Below, piece by piece: positions 1 through 8,316 of a stretch of 22,699 bases of DNA. The notes beneath the pieces were generated by a model that worked only from the letters and a program-made list of their open reading frames with translations, made no database searches and was not told where the DNA came from. The position numbers and the translations under genes were made by a program. Origin of the DNA: an uncultured Alistipes sp. (GTDB taxonomy: Bacteria; Bacteroidota; Bacteroidia; Bacteroidales; Rikenellaceae); assembly GCA_949840605.1 (NCBI GenBank), contig CATKXN010000032.1:1-22699 (forward strand), given 5' to 3'. Position 1 is the stretch's first letter. Each line of letters opens with the position of its first letter.

Positions 1-1282
1 CGCCGAAATCCGCGTATTCCCGGACTTTGGCGAAGTCGATGAAGCCGCCGCCAAGCCCTTCCCGCTCCCACTTGTCGATCAGGGCGGGAATGAAGTAGAT
101 GCCCGGTTCGACGGTAATGACGAGTCCTTCGCGCAGCCGTTTGCCCATGCGCAGCGACGAGAGGCCGGGCGTGGAGCTGCGCAGCGTCTCCTCGTCGTAG
201 CCGACGTATTTCTCGCCGATGTTCTCCATGTCGTGCACGTCGAGTCCCATCTGGTGCCCCAGCCCGTGCGGCATGAACAGCGCCTGTGCACCGACCGCAA
301 CGGCTTCCCGCATGTCGCCCCGCATGAGACCCAGCGAGCGGAGCCCTTCGGCGATGACGAGCGAAGCCTCGTTGTGCATCCGGTAGTAGAACTCGTCCGG
401 CGCGGCCAGCTCGAACGTGCGGGCATTGGCGGCCAGCACAATGTCGTAGATGTCTTTCTGCTTGGAGGTGAAACGGCCGCTCACGGGAATCGTGCGCGTG
501 AAATCGCTGCAATAGTTCATCGTCGTCTCGGCTCCGGCGTCCACGAGCATCAGTTTGCCGCCCAGCAGCGTATTGCCGTGGTAGTGGTTATGGAGCGTCT
601 CGCCGTTCTGGCTGACGATGGAGTGGAACGACACGCCTGCGCCGTATTGCAGCGCGACGCTCTCGATAGCGCCGGCGATCTCCTGTTCCACCACGCCGGG
701 GCGGCACATCCGCATGGCCGTCGTGTGCATCTTGGAACCGATCTCGCAGGCTTTCTCGATTTCGGCGATTTCGTCGGCGTCCTTGATCTCGCGCAGCGCG
801 ACGACGGCCTTGGCCAGCTCGACCGACACGTAAGCCGGCAAACGGTCGGGTACGATGCCCAGCAGCCGGCTGAGCATCAACATCGTCTCGCCCCGGTACG
901 GCGGCAAGAAATGGATGCGGCGGCCTTTGGCCACGGCGGCCTCGATCCGTTTGGCAAGCTGGGCGAGCGGCCGGGTATGGGCGACGCCCACCCTCTGCGC
1001 CTTTTCCGCGAGCGAGGGCTGAGGACCCATCCAGATGATGTCGTCGATCGTATAGTCGTCTCCGTAGAGCATCTCCTCGCCCGAATCCACGTCGAGCAGG
1101 CCCACGTAGTCGGGATGGTTCAATCCGAAAAAGTAGAGGAACGTGCTGTCCTGCCGGAACCGGAATGGGTTGCTCGGATAGTTGGCCGGCGACTCGCCGT
1201 TGCCGGGAAGCAGCACGATGCCGTCGGAGAGTTTCGCGAGCAGCGACCGGCGGCGTTCGATGTATGTCTCTTTCTTGAACAT
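1..1282 (-). CDS. pepP: Xaa-Pro aminopeptidase (aminopeptidase P, M24B), 3' end off window
   Basis: Cytosolic metallopeptidase that removes the N-terminal residue from peptides with proline in position 2. The 427 visible residues hold the N-terminal aminopeptidase-P domain (about 1-160) and most of the pita-bread catalytic domain. Four of the five dinuclear metal ligands are visible: D248 in VDAGAE, D260 in CSDFTRT, H343 in HGLGHQMGLDVHD and E392 in TVEPG. The window ends at REYADFG, just before the point where the family has its last glutamate ligand (a GIRIED-like motif), so about 30-40 residues are missing at the C-terminus. The start MFKKETYIERR is the one that gives the normal N-terminus. 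No Shine-Dalgarno is present. A TAATTTTG element lies 68 nt upstream. The gene is divergent from the Tex-like gene. Its sequence is easy to miss because it runs off the edge and both complementary frames are open. The family assignment is secure; the symbol is by similarity. Confidence 0.93.
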   Translation of the reverse strand, partial: MFKKETYIERRRSLLAKLSDGIVLLPGNGESPANYPSNPFRFRQDSTFLYFFGLNHPDYVGLLDVDSGEEMLYGDDYTIDDIIWMGPQPSLAEKAQRVGVAHTRPLAQLAKRIEAAVAKGRRIHFLPPYRGETMLMLSRLLGIVPDRLPAYVSVELAKAVVALREIKDADEIAEIEKACEIGSKMHTTAMRMCRPGVVEQEIAGAIESVALQYGAGVSFHSIVSQNGETLHNHYHGNTLLGGKLMLVDAGAETTMNYCSDFTRTIPVSGRFTSKQKDIYDIVLAANARTFELAAPDEFYYRMHNEASLVIAEGLRSLGLMRGDMREAVAVGAQALFMPHGLGHQMGLDVHDMENIGEKYVGYDEETLRSSTPGLSSLRMGKRLREGLVITVEPGIYFIPALIDKWEREGLGGGFIDFAKVREYADFG

Positions 1283-1349
1283 GGCGCAATGGGTTGAATG
1301 AAGGCGGCGACGGTCGGACCGGACATCCGGCGCCGTCCTGCCGAACGTT

Positions 1350-1357
1350 CAAAATTA
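1350..1357 (-). promoter_or_regulatory. -7 promoter element (TAATTTTG) for the Xaa-Pro aminopeptidase
   Basis: On the minus strand this reads TAATTTTG, which fits the Bacteroidota -7 consensus TAnnTTTG. No good TTTG is seen at -33, so the call rests on the -7 box and its position upstream of the gene start at 1282. It lies back to back with the plus-strand promoter of the Tex-like gene. Confidence 0.45.
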
Positions 1358-1364
1358 CGCTTTT

Positions 1365-1397
1365 TTTGCCTCAATCGGAACGGTTTCCCTATTTTTG
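1365..1397 (+). promoter_or_regulatory. Bacteroidota promoter (TTTG-N21-TATTTTTG) for the Tex-like gene
   Basis: TTTG at 1365-1368 (end of a run of seven T) and TATTTTTG at 1390-1397 are separated by 21 nt. This matches the -33/-7 architecture of the Bacteroidota housekeeping sigma factor. Transcription should begin about 1403-1406, roughly ten bases before the ATG at 1416. That excludes the upstream TTG at 1395 as the start codon. Confidence 0.7.
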
Positions 1398-1415
1398 TCC
1401 CCAAACCGAAGCGAA

Positions 1416-2534
1416 ATGACGACGACCGAATCGAACGATGACATCGTGCGGCAGATAGCCGCCCTGTGCGCGCTGCCCGTCGCGGGCGTGCGCCGCACCG
1501 TGAGCCTGCTCAGGGAAGGGGCCACCGTGCCGTTTCTGAGCCGGTACCGCAAGGAGGCGACCGGAGGACTGGACGAAGTGCAGATCGGGGCGATCCGGGA
1601 GCAGATGGAGCGGCTGGACGAGCTCGAAAAGCGCAAGCGGACGATTCTCTCCACCATCGAAGAGCAGGGACGCCTGACCGGGGAACTGCGCCGGCGCATC
1701 GAAGGATGTTACGACAGCGCCCGCCTCGAAGACCTCTACCTGCCCTACAAGCCCAAGCGGAAGACCCGCGCATCGGCGGCGAGGGAAAAGGGACTGGAAC
1801 CGCTGGCCGCCCTGCTCATGCGGCAGGAGGCCGTGCCCGTCGCCCCGCTGGTCCGGCGATTCGCCGCGGGCGGTCCGGAGGACGAGCGGCAGGCGTTGCA
1901 GGGAGCCTGCGACATCATGGCCGAGTGGATCGCCGAGGACGAACGGGTGCGGGAGAGCATCCGGAGGGCCTATGACAGGAAAGGCATCGTCGCCTCCCGC
2001 GTCGTGAAGGGGAGAGAGGACGAAGGGGTGAAATATTCCGACTATTTCGACATGCGGGAACCGCTGCGACGGATCCCCTCCCACCGTTTTCTGGCCATGG
2101 CCCGCGATCTGGGTGTCCGAACAACCGATTTGCTCGAAAGGGCCGACCTGCGGAAAAAGATCGACCCGGCGCGCTACGTGTCCGACCAGGCGGGCATGCC
2201 CACGCTGCTCGACATCATGGCCGAGCTCGAAAGGCCCGGTCTCGATCCGAGGGGCGAGGCGGAGGCGTTCGAATTCGCCGACGTGCACTCCGTCGACGAC
2301 CTGCGCGAAGGGATGATCCTGCCGGGCATCGTCACCAACCTGACGGCCTTCGGCGCGTTCGTCGACATCGGGGTCAAGCAGGACGGGCTGGTGCACGTCT
2401 CCCGGATAGCCGACCGCTACGTCGCCTCGCCCGCAGAAGCGGTTTCGCTGCATCAGCGGGTGAAGGTGCGGGTCGTGGAAATCGACCGGGCACGCGGGCG
2501 CATCGGCCTTTCGATGCGGGACGTACCCCGGTAA
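1416..2534 (+). CDS. Tex-like S1 RNA-binding protein lacking the central YqgF and HhH domains
   Basis: 372 residues. Residues 1-230 match the helical N-terminal region of Tex/YhgF (FLSRYRKEATGGLDE, LPYKPKRKTRA, VKYSDYFDMREP, ending HRFLAMAR). Residues 231-372 match the Tex C-terminus: GMPTLLDIMAELERPGLDPRG, then an S1 RNA-binding domain at about 299-368 with LPGIVTNLTAFGAFVDIGV and QDGLVHVS. Full-length Tex proteins are about 710-780 residues and carry a YqgF-like RNase H fold and two helix-hairpin-helix units between these parts. Here about 330-340 residues are absent, yet the frame is intact and the join falls at MAR/DLG (near 2097-2105). The product should still bind nucleic acid through S1. 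The ATG at 1416 is chosen over an in-frame TTG at 1395 because the -7 box covers the TTG. The domain loss is seen directly; its cause (old deletion, recent deletion or assembly collapse) is not known. Confidence 0.85.
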   Translation: MTTTESNDDIVRQIAALCALPVAGVRRTVSLLREGATVPFLSRYRKEATGGLDEVQIGAIREQMERLDELEKRKRTILSTIEEQGRLTGELRRRIEGCYDSARLEDLYLPYKPKRKTRASAAREKGLEPLAALLMRQEAVPVAPLVRRFAAGGPEDERQALQGACDIMAEWIAEDERVRESIRRAYDRKGIVASRVVKGREDEGVKYSDYFDMREPLRRIPSHRFLAMARDLGVRTTDLLERADLRKKIDPARYVSDQAGMPTLLDIMAELERPGLDPRGEAEAFEFADVHSVDDLREGMILPGIVTNLTAFGAFVDIGVKQDGLVHVSRIADRYVASPAEAVSLHQRVKVRVVEIDRARGRIGLSMRDVPR

Positions 2535-2853
2535 ACAGGATGCGGTTTCTCCCTCCCCGGACGACGGATCGCCTCCGCCGGCACCCGCCGCCCGGTTTCG
2601 AACGACACTCCGGCGTGAAAACCGACCTTTCGGAGCGGAACACCGCTGCCGCAGTCAAGCGCCTGTACGACAGCACTGCAAGGCGGAGAGAGGGCCTCTC
2701 GCCCCGTTTGAGGATTTCTTCCGGAGGACGCCGCGTTTTGACAATTGTCCCAAAAGCCGCTATCTTTGCCGCAGAATCGGGGATTCGTTCCGCCGGTGCC
2801 GCAACGGGCACGGCGAGGGGCGGTTCTCCGTACCGTTCTGAAACTCTTAGCCG
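2535..2853. other. Intergenic stretch with no supported gene
   Basis: 319 bp between the Tex-like gene and the deacetylase. Open frames run through it, but they are Arg/Pro-rich and look like no known protein. The only recognised signal is the promoter at 2737-2768. No clear terminator follows the Tex-like stop codon. Confidence 0.6.
2737..2768 (+). promoter_or_regulatory. Bacteroidota promoter (TTTG-N20-TATCTTTG) for deacetylase-ubiX
   Basis: TTTG at 2737-2740 and TATCTTTG at 2761-2768 are separated by 20 nt, a close match to the phylum's consensus. The leader to the ATG at 2854 would be about 80 nt. This promoter would serve the tightly spaced deacetylase-ubiX pair. Confidence 0.75.
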
Positions 2854-3462
2854 ATGTATTTTCGCCCACCGCAATTTATCCGCCGGATGTTTCCCTCGCT
2901 GATCTGGTCGATGCCCGAAACCGATTCGGTCTACCTGACCTTCGACGACGGGCCCACGCCCGGCGTGACGGAATTCATCCTCGACCGGCTAGCCGAATAC
3001 GACGCGAAAGCCACGTTTTTCTGTCTGGGCAAAAACGCCGAACAGCATCCGCATCTTTTCCGGATGATCGTCGAGGGAGGCCACCGGATCGGCAACCACA
3101 CCTACAGCCACCAGAAAGGGTGGAACATGAGCCTCGAACGCTATATAGAGGACGTGGACTTCGCCAACGGACTGCTGCGCTCCGACCTGTTCCGGCCGCC
3201 CTACGGACGCATCACGCCCATGCAGGCGCGGCGGATCGGCGAACGGTACCACATCGTGATGTGGGACGTGCTGAGCCGCGACTACAGCCAGTTCGTCTCG
3301 CCCCGGTCGTGCCTGCACAACGTGACGCGGCACGTGCGCGGCGGCTCGATCGTCGCTTTCCACGACTCGGTCAAGTCGTTCCGCAACATGCGCTACGCCC
3401 TGCCCCGCACGCTGGAATATCTCCGGGAGAAAGGGCTCAAATGCGCGGCAATCGAACTGTAA
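2854..3462 (+). CDS. Polysaccharide deacetylase (NodB homology domain)
   Basis: 202-residue carbohydrate esterase of the CE4/NodB type, which removes N-acetyl groups from peptidoglycan or another GlcNAc polymer. All NodB motifs are present and in order: TFDDGP (29-34, catalytic base D31 and metal ligand D32), HTYSH (82-86, metal-binding histidines), RPPYG (114-118), the MWDVLSRDY segment (136-144) and VAFHDS (167-172, catalytic His170). There is no classical signal peptide. The N-terminus YFRPPQFIRRMFPSLIW is short and moderately hydrophobic, so the protein may be cytosolic or loosely membrane-associated. It is a minimal single-domain form. ubiX begins 2 nt after the stop, so the two are probably co-transcribed. 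The substrate cannot be told from sequence. Confidence 0.92.
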   Translation: MYFRPPQFIRRMFPSLIWSMPETDSVYLTFDDGPTPGVTEFILDRLAEYDAKATFFCLGKNAEQHPHLFRMIVEGGHRIGNHTYSHQKGWNMSLERYIEDVDFANGLLRSDLFRPPYGRITPMQARRIGERYHIVMWDVLSRDYSQFVSPRSCLHNVTRHVRGGSIVAFHDSVKSFRNMRYALPRTLEYLREKGLKCAAIEL

Positions 3463-3464
3463 CG

Positions 3465-4052
3465 ATGGACGGAAAAAAGAAAATAATCGTCGCCGTCACC
3501 GGAGCGAGCGGATCGCTTTACGGGCGGCTGCTGTGCCGGCGGCTCGCCGGAGCGGAAGAAGTGGGCGAGATCGCACTCGTCGTGACGGATAACGGCCGCC
3601 GCGTGGCGTCTTTCGAAGATTCGGATGCGTGGATGTCCGATCCGCGCTTCACGCTCTACGACAACGCCGACCTGTTCGGGGCTCCGGCTTCGGGATCGGC
3701 CGGGTACGACGCGATGACGGTGGCGCCCTGTTCGATGGGCATGGCAGGCCGCATCGCCGCGGGCGTATCGGACGATCTGGTCGCGCGGGCCGCCGACGTG
3801 ATGCTCAAGGAGAGGCGTCCATTAGTGCTCATCACGCGCGAGACGCCCTTGAGTACGATCCACCTGCGCAACCTGACGACGCTTTCCGAGTGCGGGGCGA
3901 TCGTCTGTCCGGCCTGCCCGTCGTTCTATTCGCATCCTTCGGACATCGAATCGCTCTGCTCGACGGTCGTCGAGCGGGCTGTCGCGCTGTTGGGCGTGCG
4001 GATTCCGCATTTCGAATGGGGGAGTGCGGACAAGGGAAAAATCCGCGAATAA
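3465..4052 (+). CDS. ubiX: Flavin prenyltransferase UbiX
   Basis: 195 residues. UbiX joins a dimethylallyl group to reduced FMN to make prenylated FMN, the cofactor of UbiD-type decarboxylases. The N-terminal flavin-binding loop [10 protein letters not shown] (11-20) and the block [34 protein letters not shown] followed by [15 protein letters not shown] are characteristic of the family. The start [11 protein letters not shown] lies 2 nt after the deacetylase stop. A longer reading frame through the deacetylase in another frame is spurious. Bacteroidota use menaquinone rather than ubiquinone, so the partner is likely a UbiD-like decarboxylase of menaquinone or aromatic-acid metabolism (inference; no ubiD is in the window). 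The stop codon nearly abuts the ruvB -7 box. Confidence 0.93.
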   Translation: MDGKKKIIVAVTGASGSLYGRLLCRRLAGAEEVGEIALVVTDNGRRVASFEDSDAWMSDPRFTLYDNADLFGAPASGSAGYDAMTVAPCSMGMAGRIAAGVSDDLVARAADVMLKERRPLVLITRETPLSTIHLRNLTTLSECGAIVCPACPSFYSHPSDIESLCSTVVERAVALLGVRIPHFEWGSADKGKIRE

Positions 4053-4056
4053 TGCT

Positions 4057-4064
4057 TATCTTTG
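4057..4064 (+). promoter_or_regulatory. -7 promoter element (TATCTTTG) for ruvB
   Basis: TATCTTTG sits 4 nt after the ubiX stop and 40 nt before the ruvB ATG. No TTTG is found at the -33 position, so the promoter may be weaker or activator-dependent. Confidence 0.55.
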
Positions 4065-4104
4065 TCTCCGGGAAACGCTCCGAGCACTCTCCCCGCCCCG
4101 TCCG

Positions 4105-5109
4105 ATGAAAGACATTCGCCGCATAGAGACCGACCTCGAATTCGAGAACAAGATCCGTCCGCAGGAGCTCAAAACCTTCAGCGGACAGAGCAAGATCGTC
4201 GACAACCTGACCGTCTTCATCCAAGCCGCCCTGATGCGCGGCGAGGCGCTCGACCACGTGCTGCTGCACGGACCTCCGGGACTCGGCAAGACGACGCTGG
4301 CGGGCATCATCTGCAACGAAATGGGCGCCTCGCTGAAAATGACGTCCGGACCGGTGCTCGACAAGCCCGGCGATCTGGCGGGCCTGCTGACCAATCTGGG
4401 CGAGGGCGACGTGCTGTTCATCGACGAAATACACCGTCTGAGCCCGATCGTCGAGGAGTACCTCTACTCGGCGATGGAGGACTACAAGATCGACATCATG
4501 CTCGACAAGGGCCCCAGCGCCCGGTCGATCCAGATCGAGCTCAACCCCTTCACGCTCATCGGCGCGACGACGCGCAGCGGCCTGCTGACCTCGCCGCTGA
4601 GGGCCCGTTTCGGCATACAGTGCCATCTGGAATATTACGACGGGGCGGTGCTCAGCGACATCGTCAGGCGTTCGGCTTCGATTCTCGACATCCCCATCGA
4701 CGACCGTGCGGCCCGCGAAGTGGCCCTCAGAAGCCGGGGCACGCCGCGCATCGCCAACGCGCTGCTGCGCCGGGTGCGGGACTTCGCCATGGTCAAGGGA
4801 GGAGGCCACATCGACCTCGAAATCACGCGCTATGCGCTCGACGCGCTCAACATCGACGCCCGCGGGCTCGACCGCATGGACAATAAGATCCTGCGCACGA
4901 TCATCGACAAGTTCGGCGGAGGTCCGGTCGGACTGGGCACGATCGCCACGGCCGTGGGCGAGGACACCGGAACGATCGAGGAGGTGTACGAACCTTTTCT
5001 CATCAAGGAAGGCTTTCTCAAACGGACGCCCCGCGGACGGGAAGCCACCGAACTGGCCTATACCCATCTGGGCGCCATTCCCCCCGCCCGGCAGGACACG
5101 CTGTTCTAA
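4105..5109 (+). CDS. ruvB: Holliday junction branch-migration helicase RuvB
   Basis: 334 residues, the usual RuvB length. AAA+ motor that, with RuvA, drives branch migration of Holliday junctions during recombinational repair. Walker A is GPPGLGKT (56-63) and Walker B/DExH is DEIHR (107-111). Sensor 1 is [18 protein letters not shown], which includes the arginine-finger region. The winged-helix DNA-binding C-terminus contains [14 protein letters not shown] and the [16 protein letters not shown] segment. The start [20 protein letters not shown] is chosen by family alignment and because it lies just after the TATCTTTG box; an upstream in-frame start at 4024 would precede the promoter. ruvA and ruvC are not adjacent. 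The gene converges on the DUF3467 gene with a 4-nt overlap. Confidence 0.97.
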   Translation: MKDIRRIETDLEFENKIRPQELKTFSGQSKIVDNLTVFIQAALMRGEALDHVLLHGPPGLGKTTLAGIICNEMGASLKMTSGPVLDKPGDLAGLLTNLGEGDVLFIDEIHRLSPIVEEYLYSAMEDYKIDIMLDKGPSARSIQIELNPFTLIGATTRSGLLTSPLRARFGIQCHLEYYDGAVLSDIVRRSASILDIPIDDRAAREVALRSRGTPRIANALLRRVRDFAMVKGGGHIDLEITRYALDALNIDARGLDRMDNKILRTIIDKFGGGPVGLGTIATAVGEDTGTIEEVYEPFLIKEGFLKRTPRGREATELAYTHLGAIPPARQDTLF

Positions 5110-5423
5110 GCCTCGCCGTTGATGAGGCTCATCGCTATTTCGGCTTCCTCCGTCTGAGGCGAGGGCAACGCAATGGGGCCCAGCACGGCTTCGTACCGTT
5201 CGATGTTTTCGTCGAGGGAAAGCAACAGCCGTTTGGCGTGTTCCGGAGAGAGAATCACACGGCTCTTTACCTTCGCCTTGGGCATTCCGGGCATCATGCG
5301 GACGAAATCCAGTACGAATTCCGAGGTCGAATGAGAAATGATGCTGAGGTTGGCATACTGTCCCATGCCGGTCTTTTCGTCGAGTTCGATTTCGATTTCT
5401 TTCGATATTTCGTTTCGTGCCAT
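5106..5423 (-). CDS. DUF3467 family protein, function unknown
   Basis: 105 residues. Small acidic protein matching DUF3467, a family common in Bacteroidota and scattered elsewhere, with no settled function. Conserved blocks are [20 protein letters not shown] (about 21-40), [23 protein letters not shown] (45-67) and [15 protein letters not shown] (70-84). The fold is predicted to be alpha/beta. No signal peptide or membrane segment is present. Its stop overlaps the ruvB stop by 4 nt on the opposite strand, so any terminator for either gene would have to lie inside the other. It has its own TAnnTTTG box upstream and is separate from nrdJ, whose terminator lies before it. Confidence 0.88.
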   Translation of the reverse strand: MARNEISKEIEIELDEKTGMGQYANLSIISHSTSEFVLDFVRMMPGMPKAKVKSRVILSPEHAKRLLLSLDENIERYEAVLGPIALPSPQTEEAEIAMSLINGEA

Positions 5424-5446
5424 GGCGTGTAAGTTTTTCAGTTTCT

Positions 5447-5454
5447 CAAAAGTA
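5447..5454 (-). promoter_or_regulatory. -7 promoter element (TACTTTTG) for the DUF3467 gene
   Basis: On the minus strand TACTTTTG matches TAnnTTTG, 23 nt upstream of the DUF3467 start codon. A GTTTC lies about 20 nt further upstream in place of the ideal TTTG. Confidence 0.5.
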
Positions 5455-5641
5455 CGCGAACCGGAAGATCGGGAAACGGTTCGGGGAGAAGAACGGTTCC
5501 CGTCCGACGACCCGTCCCCGACCCGGTCCGCGGCGGAAAGGCGGTCTCCCGCACAACCGTCCGAGGAAACCCCGCCCGACGGCAGCGCCTTCGTCGTCGG
5601 CTATCCCTCCGCACGCAGTCCGCTCTCCGAGGGACAGATAC

Positions 5642-5673
5642 AAAAAAAGCGCCGGAATCCGTCCGACGCTTTT
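5642..5673 (-). terminator. Rho-independent terminator after nrdJ
   Basis: Inverted repeat AAAAGCG (5645-5651) / CGCTTTT (5667-5673) with an inner CGGA/TCCG stem. On the minus strand it ends in a run of seven T. It lies about 40 nt beyond the nrdJ stop and should insulate the DUF3467 gene. Confidence 0.8.
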
Positions 5674-5711
5674 CGTGCCGTATCGCAGCCGCAGAAGCGG
5701 CCCGCAGGGGC

Positions 5712-8300
5712 CTATCCGCATTTGGAATATCCGCAGCTCATACAGACCGGACAACTGTTCTGGTAGACCAGCGTTTCCTGTCCGCAGTTGGGGCATTTTT
5801 CCTTGGCTTTGGTGCCGTTGGCAATGTATTGCTTGAGCGCGCGCGCCACGCCGTTCTTCCACGTGTTGATGCTCTCGCTGTCTAAATGGAGCGATCCGAT
5901 GAGCGTCACGACGTCCAGAATCGGCATGCCGTTGCGCAGGACGCCGGAGATGAGCTTGGCGTAGTTCCAGAACTCTTCGTCGAAGAGACGGGAGATGCCG
6001 CCCACCGTGTTCGTGTAGCCGTATTTGTCCTTGTAACGGAAGTCGTAGCGTTTGCTGCCGTCGGCGTCCGTGACTTTGAAAATGATGCCCTTTTTGATCT
6101 TCTTGGGGATGAACATGGCGTCCTCTTCGATCTTACCCGTGAAGATTTCGTAAGGACGGCCGTTGTAGATCCCCACGAAAGCGATCCAGTCCTCCTCGCC
6201 GTTCTTGAACCGCACGATGTCGGCCGTCAGTTCAATGGGGCGCTTCAGGGGCGGACGGTACCCGCCTTCGGCCGGAGCGGGAGCTTCGGCCGCCTTGCCC
6301 GTCTTTTTCTTCTTCTTGGACTCGACGAGCACGCCGGCACGCGATCCGTCACGGTAGACGGTCACGCCCTTGCAGCCGTGCTGCCATGCGGTCAGGTAGA
6401 CTTTGCCCACCAGTTCTTCGGTCGCCTCGTTGGGCAGGTTGACCGTCACGGAGATCGAGTGGTCCACCCATTTCTGGATGGCGCCCTGCATCTTGACCTT
6501 GCTCACCCAGTCGATGTCGTTGGCCGTGGCCTTGTAATAGGGCGACAGGGCGACCAGCTTCTCGATCTCGGCCATCGGCATGCCTTTCACCGCCTCGACG
6601 TCGTAGCCGTTGGCTTCCAGCCAGACGAGGAACTTGTGGTGGAACACGTTGTACTCCTCCCACGAGTCGCCCACTTCGTCCACGAACGTCACCTTGACCT
6701 CCTTGTCGCCCGGATTGACCTTCCTGCGGCGGGTGTAAACGGGGCGGAACACGGGTTCGATGCCCGACGTGGTCTGCGACATGAGGCTGGTGGTACCCGT
6801 CGGGGCGATCGTCAGCATGGCGATGTTCCGGCGGCCGTTTTCCGTCATTTCCTCGTACAGCGCGGGGTCGGCCTCGCGGATGCGGGCGATCATCGGGTTG
6901 TTCGCCTCGCGCGAGGCGTCGTAGAGCGGGAATGCGCCGCGTTCGCGGGCCAGACGGACGGAGGCGCGGTAGGCTTCCAGTGCCAGCGTCTTCTGGATTT
7001 TCACGGCGAAATCGGTCGCCTCGTCGGTCCCGTAGCGCAGGCCTAACGCGGCCAGCGTATCGCCTTCGGCCGTGATGCCGAGACCGGTGCGGCGGCCCTG
7101 AATGGCTTTTTCGCGTATTTTTTCCCAAAGGCTCAGCTCGACGTGACGGATGTCCGCGTCTTCGGGGTCCTTGGCGATCTTTTCGATGATCAGGTCGATT
7201 TTTTCGAGTTCCAGATCGATGATGTCGTCCATGATGCGCATGGCGTAGCCGACATGTTCCCTGAACTTGTCGAAGTCGAACGACGCCTCCGGCGTGAACG
7301 GCCTCTCCACATAGCCGTACAGATTGACGGCCAGCAGCCGGCAACTGTCGTAGGGACACAGCGGAATCTCGCCGCAGGGGTTCGTCGACACGGTCCGGAA
7401 CCCTTCGTCGGCGTAACAGTCCGGCACCGACTCGCGCAGAATCGTGTCCCAGAACAGAATACCCGGTTCGGCCGATTTCCACGCGTTGTGTACAATCTTG
7501 TTCCAGAGCGCCTTAGCGTCGATGTCCTTTTCGTACAGGGGATGCTCGGCACCGATGGGGAACTGCTGGTGGTACTTGCGGCCGTCGACGACCGCCTCCA
7601 TGAACTCGTCGTCGATCTTGATCGACACGTTGGCGCCGGTCACCTTGCCCGTCTCGACCTTGGCGTCGATGAAATTTTCGGCGTCGGGGTGCTTGATCGA
7701 GAGCGACAGCATCAGCGCGCCGCGCCGGCCGTCCTGCGCCACTTCGCGCGTGGAGTTCGAATAACGCTCCATGAACGGGACGATGCCCGTCGAGGTGAGC
7801 GCACTGTTGAGCACGGGGCTGCCCGTGGGCCGGATGTGCGAGAGGTCGTGCCCCACGCCGCCGCGGCGTTTCATGAGCTGCACCTGCTCCTCGTCGATGC
7901 GGATGATCCCGCCGTAAGAGTCGGCCGGATTGCGGTGTCCGATGACGAAACAGTTCGACAGCGAGGCGATCTGAAGGTTGTTGCCGATGCCGGTCATCGG
8001 GCCGCCCTGCGGAATCAGGTAGCGGAATCCTTCGAGCAGGCCGTACACCTGCTCGGCGTCCATCGGTTCGGGATAGCGTTTCTCGATGCGGGCGATCTCC
8101 GCCGCGATGCGGCGGTGCATCTGTTCGGGGGACTTTTCGTAGATTTTCCCCATCGAATCCTTCAGGGCGTATTTGCTCACCCATACGGTCGCGGCCAGTT
8201 CGTCGCCTTTGAAATAATTTTTAGCTTCGGCCACCGCTTCGGTGTACGGATACTCTTTCAGCGGCGCAGACGGTTTCATGTTTTCTGTCTCGTTAGACAT
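5712..8300 (-). CDS. nrdJ: Adenosylcobalamin-dependent (class II) ribonucleotide reductase
   Basis: 862 residues. Reduces ribonucleotides to deoxyribonucleotides with a radical generated from coenzyme B12, with or without oxygen. Visible hallmarks are SLSNCFVIG (first redox cysteine C117), KRRGGVGHDLSHIRPTGSPV, NPCGEIPL (307-314, radical-bearing thiyl C309) and the P-x-G-T-T-S-L-M-S-Q motif near 500. The protein has no N-terminal ATP-cone of NrdA type. The C-terminal tail is a cysteine cluster with C836, C839, C850, C853, C856 and C861, a zinc-ribbon/redox-shuttle feature of long B12-dependent reductases. A Lys-rich/Ala-Pro linker joins core and tail. The start MSNETENMKP follows the glycosidase-like gene by 16 nt; a second Met at residue 8 is possible. 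No cobalamin riboswitch is seen upstream. Confidence 0.95.
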   Translation of the reverse strand: MSNETENMKPSAPLKEYPYTEAVAEAKNYFKGDELAATVWVSKYALKDSMGKIYEKSPEQMHRRIAAEIARIEKRYPEPMDAEQVYGLLEGFRYLIPQGGPMTGIGNNLQIASLSNCFVIGHRNPADSYGGIIRIDEEQVQLMKRRGGVGHDLSHIRPTGSPVLNSALTSTGIVPFMERYSNSTREVAQDGRRGALMLSLSIKHPDAENFIDAKVETGKVTGANVSIKIDDEFMEAVVDGRKYHQQFPIGAEHPLYEKDIDAKALWNKIVHNAWKSAEPGILFWDTILRESVPDCYADEGFRTVSTNPCGEIPLCPYDSCRLLAVNLYGYVERPFTPEASFDFDKFREHVGYAMRIMDDIIDLELEKIDLIIEKIAKDPEDADIRHVELSLWEKIREKAIQGRRTGLGITAEGDTLAALGLRYGTDEATDFAVKIQKTLALEAYRASVRLARERGAFPLYDASREANNPMIARIREADPALYEEMTENGRRNIAMLTIAPTGTTSLMSQTTSGIEPVFRPVYTRRRKVNPGDKEVKVTFVDEVGDSWEEYNVFHHKFLVWLEANGYDVEAVKGMPMAEIEKLVALSPYYKATANDIDWVSKVKMQGAIQKWVDHSISVTVNLPNEATEELVGKVYLTAWQHGCKGVTVYRDGSRAGVLVESKKKKKTGKAAEAPAPAEGGYRPPLKRPIELTADIVRFKNGEEDWIAFVGIYNGRPYEIFTGKIEEDAMFIPKKIKKGIIFKVTDADGSKRYDFRYKDKYGYTNTVGGISRLFDEEFWNYAKLISGVLRNGMPILDVVTLIGSLHLDSESINTWKNGVARALKQYIANGTKAKEKCPNCGQETLVYQNSCPVCMSCGYSKCG

Positions 8301-8316
8301 AACCTTGATGATGTTA

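Noticed and set aside
233..1297. A 354-codon plus-strand frame at the left end
   Set aside because: It is antisense to the Xaa-Pro aminopeptidase, which shows all family motifs on the minus strand. The His/Arg/Val-rich product is a shadow.
1395..1415. A TTG start seven codons upstream of the Tex-like ATG
   Set aside because: It lies inside the -7 promoter box, so it would not be transcribed.
2745..4052. A 435-codon plus-strand frame covering the deacetylase region and ubiX
   Set aside because: The first 240 codons are the deacetylase read in the wrong frame; ubiX starts at 3465 with its normal N-terminus.
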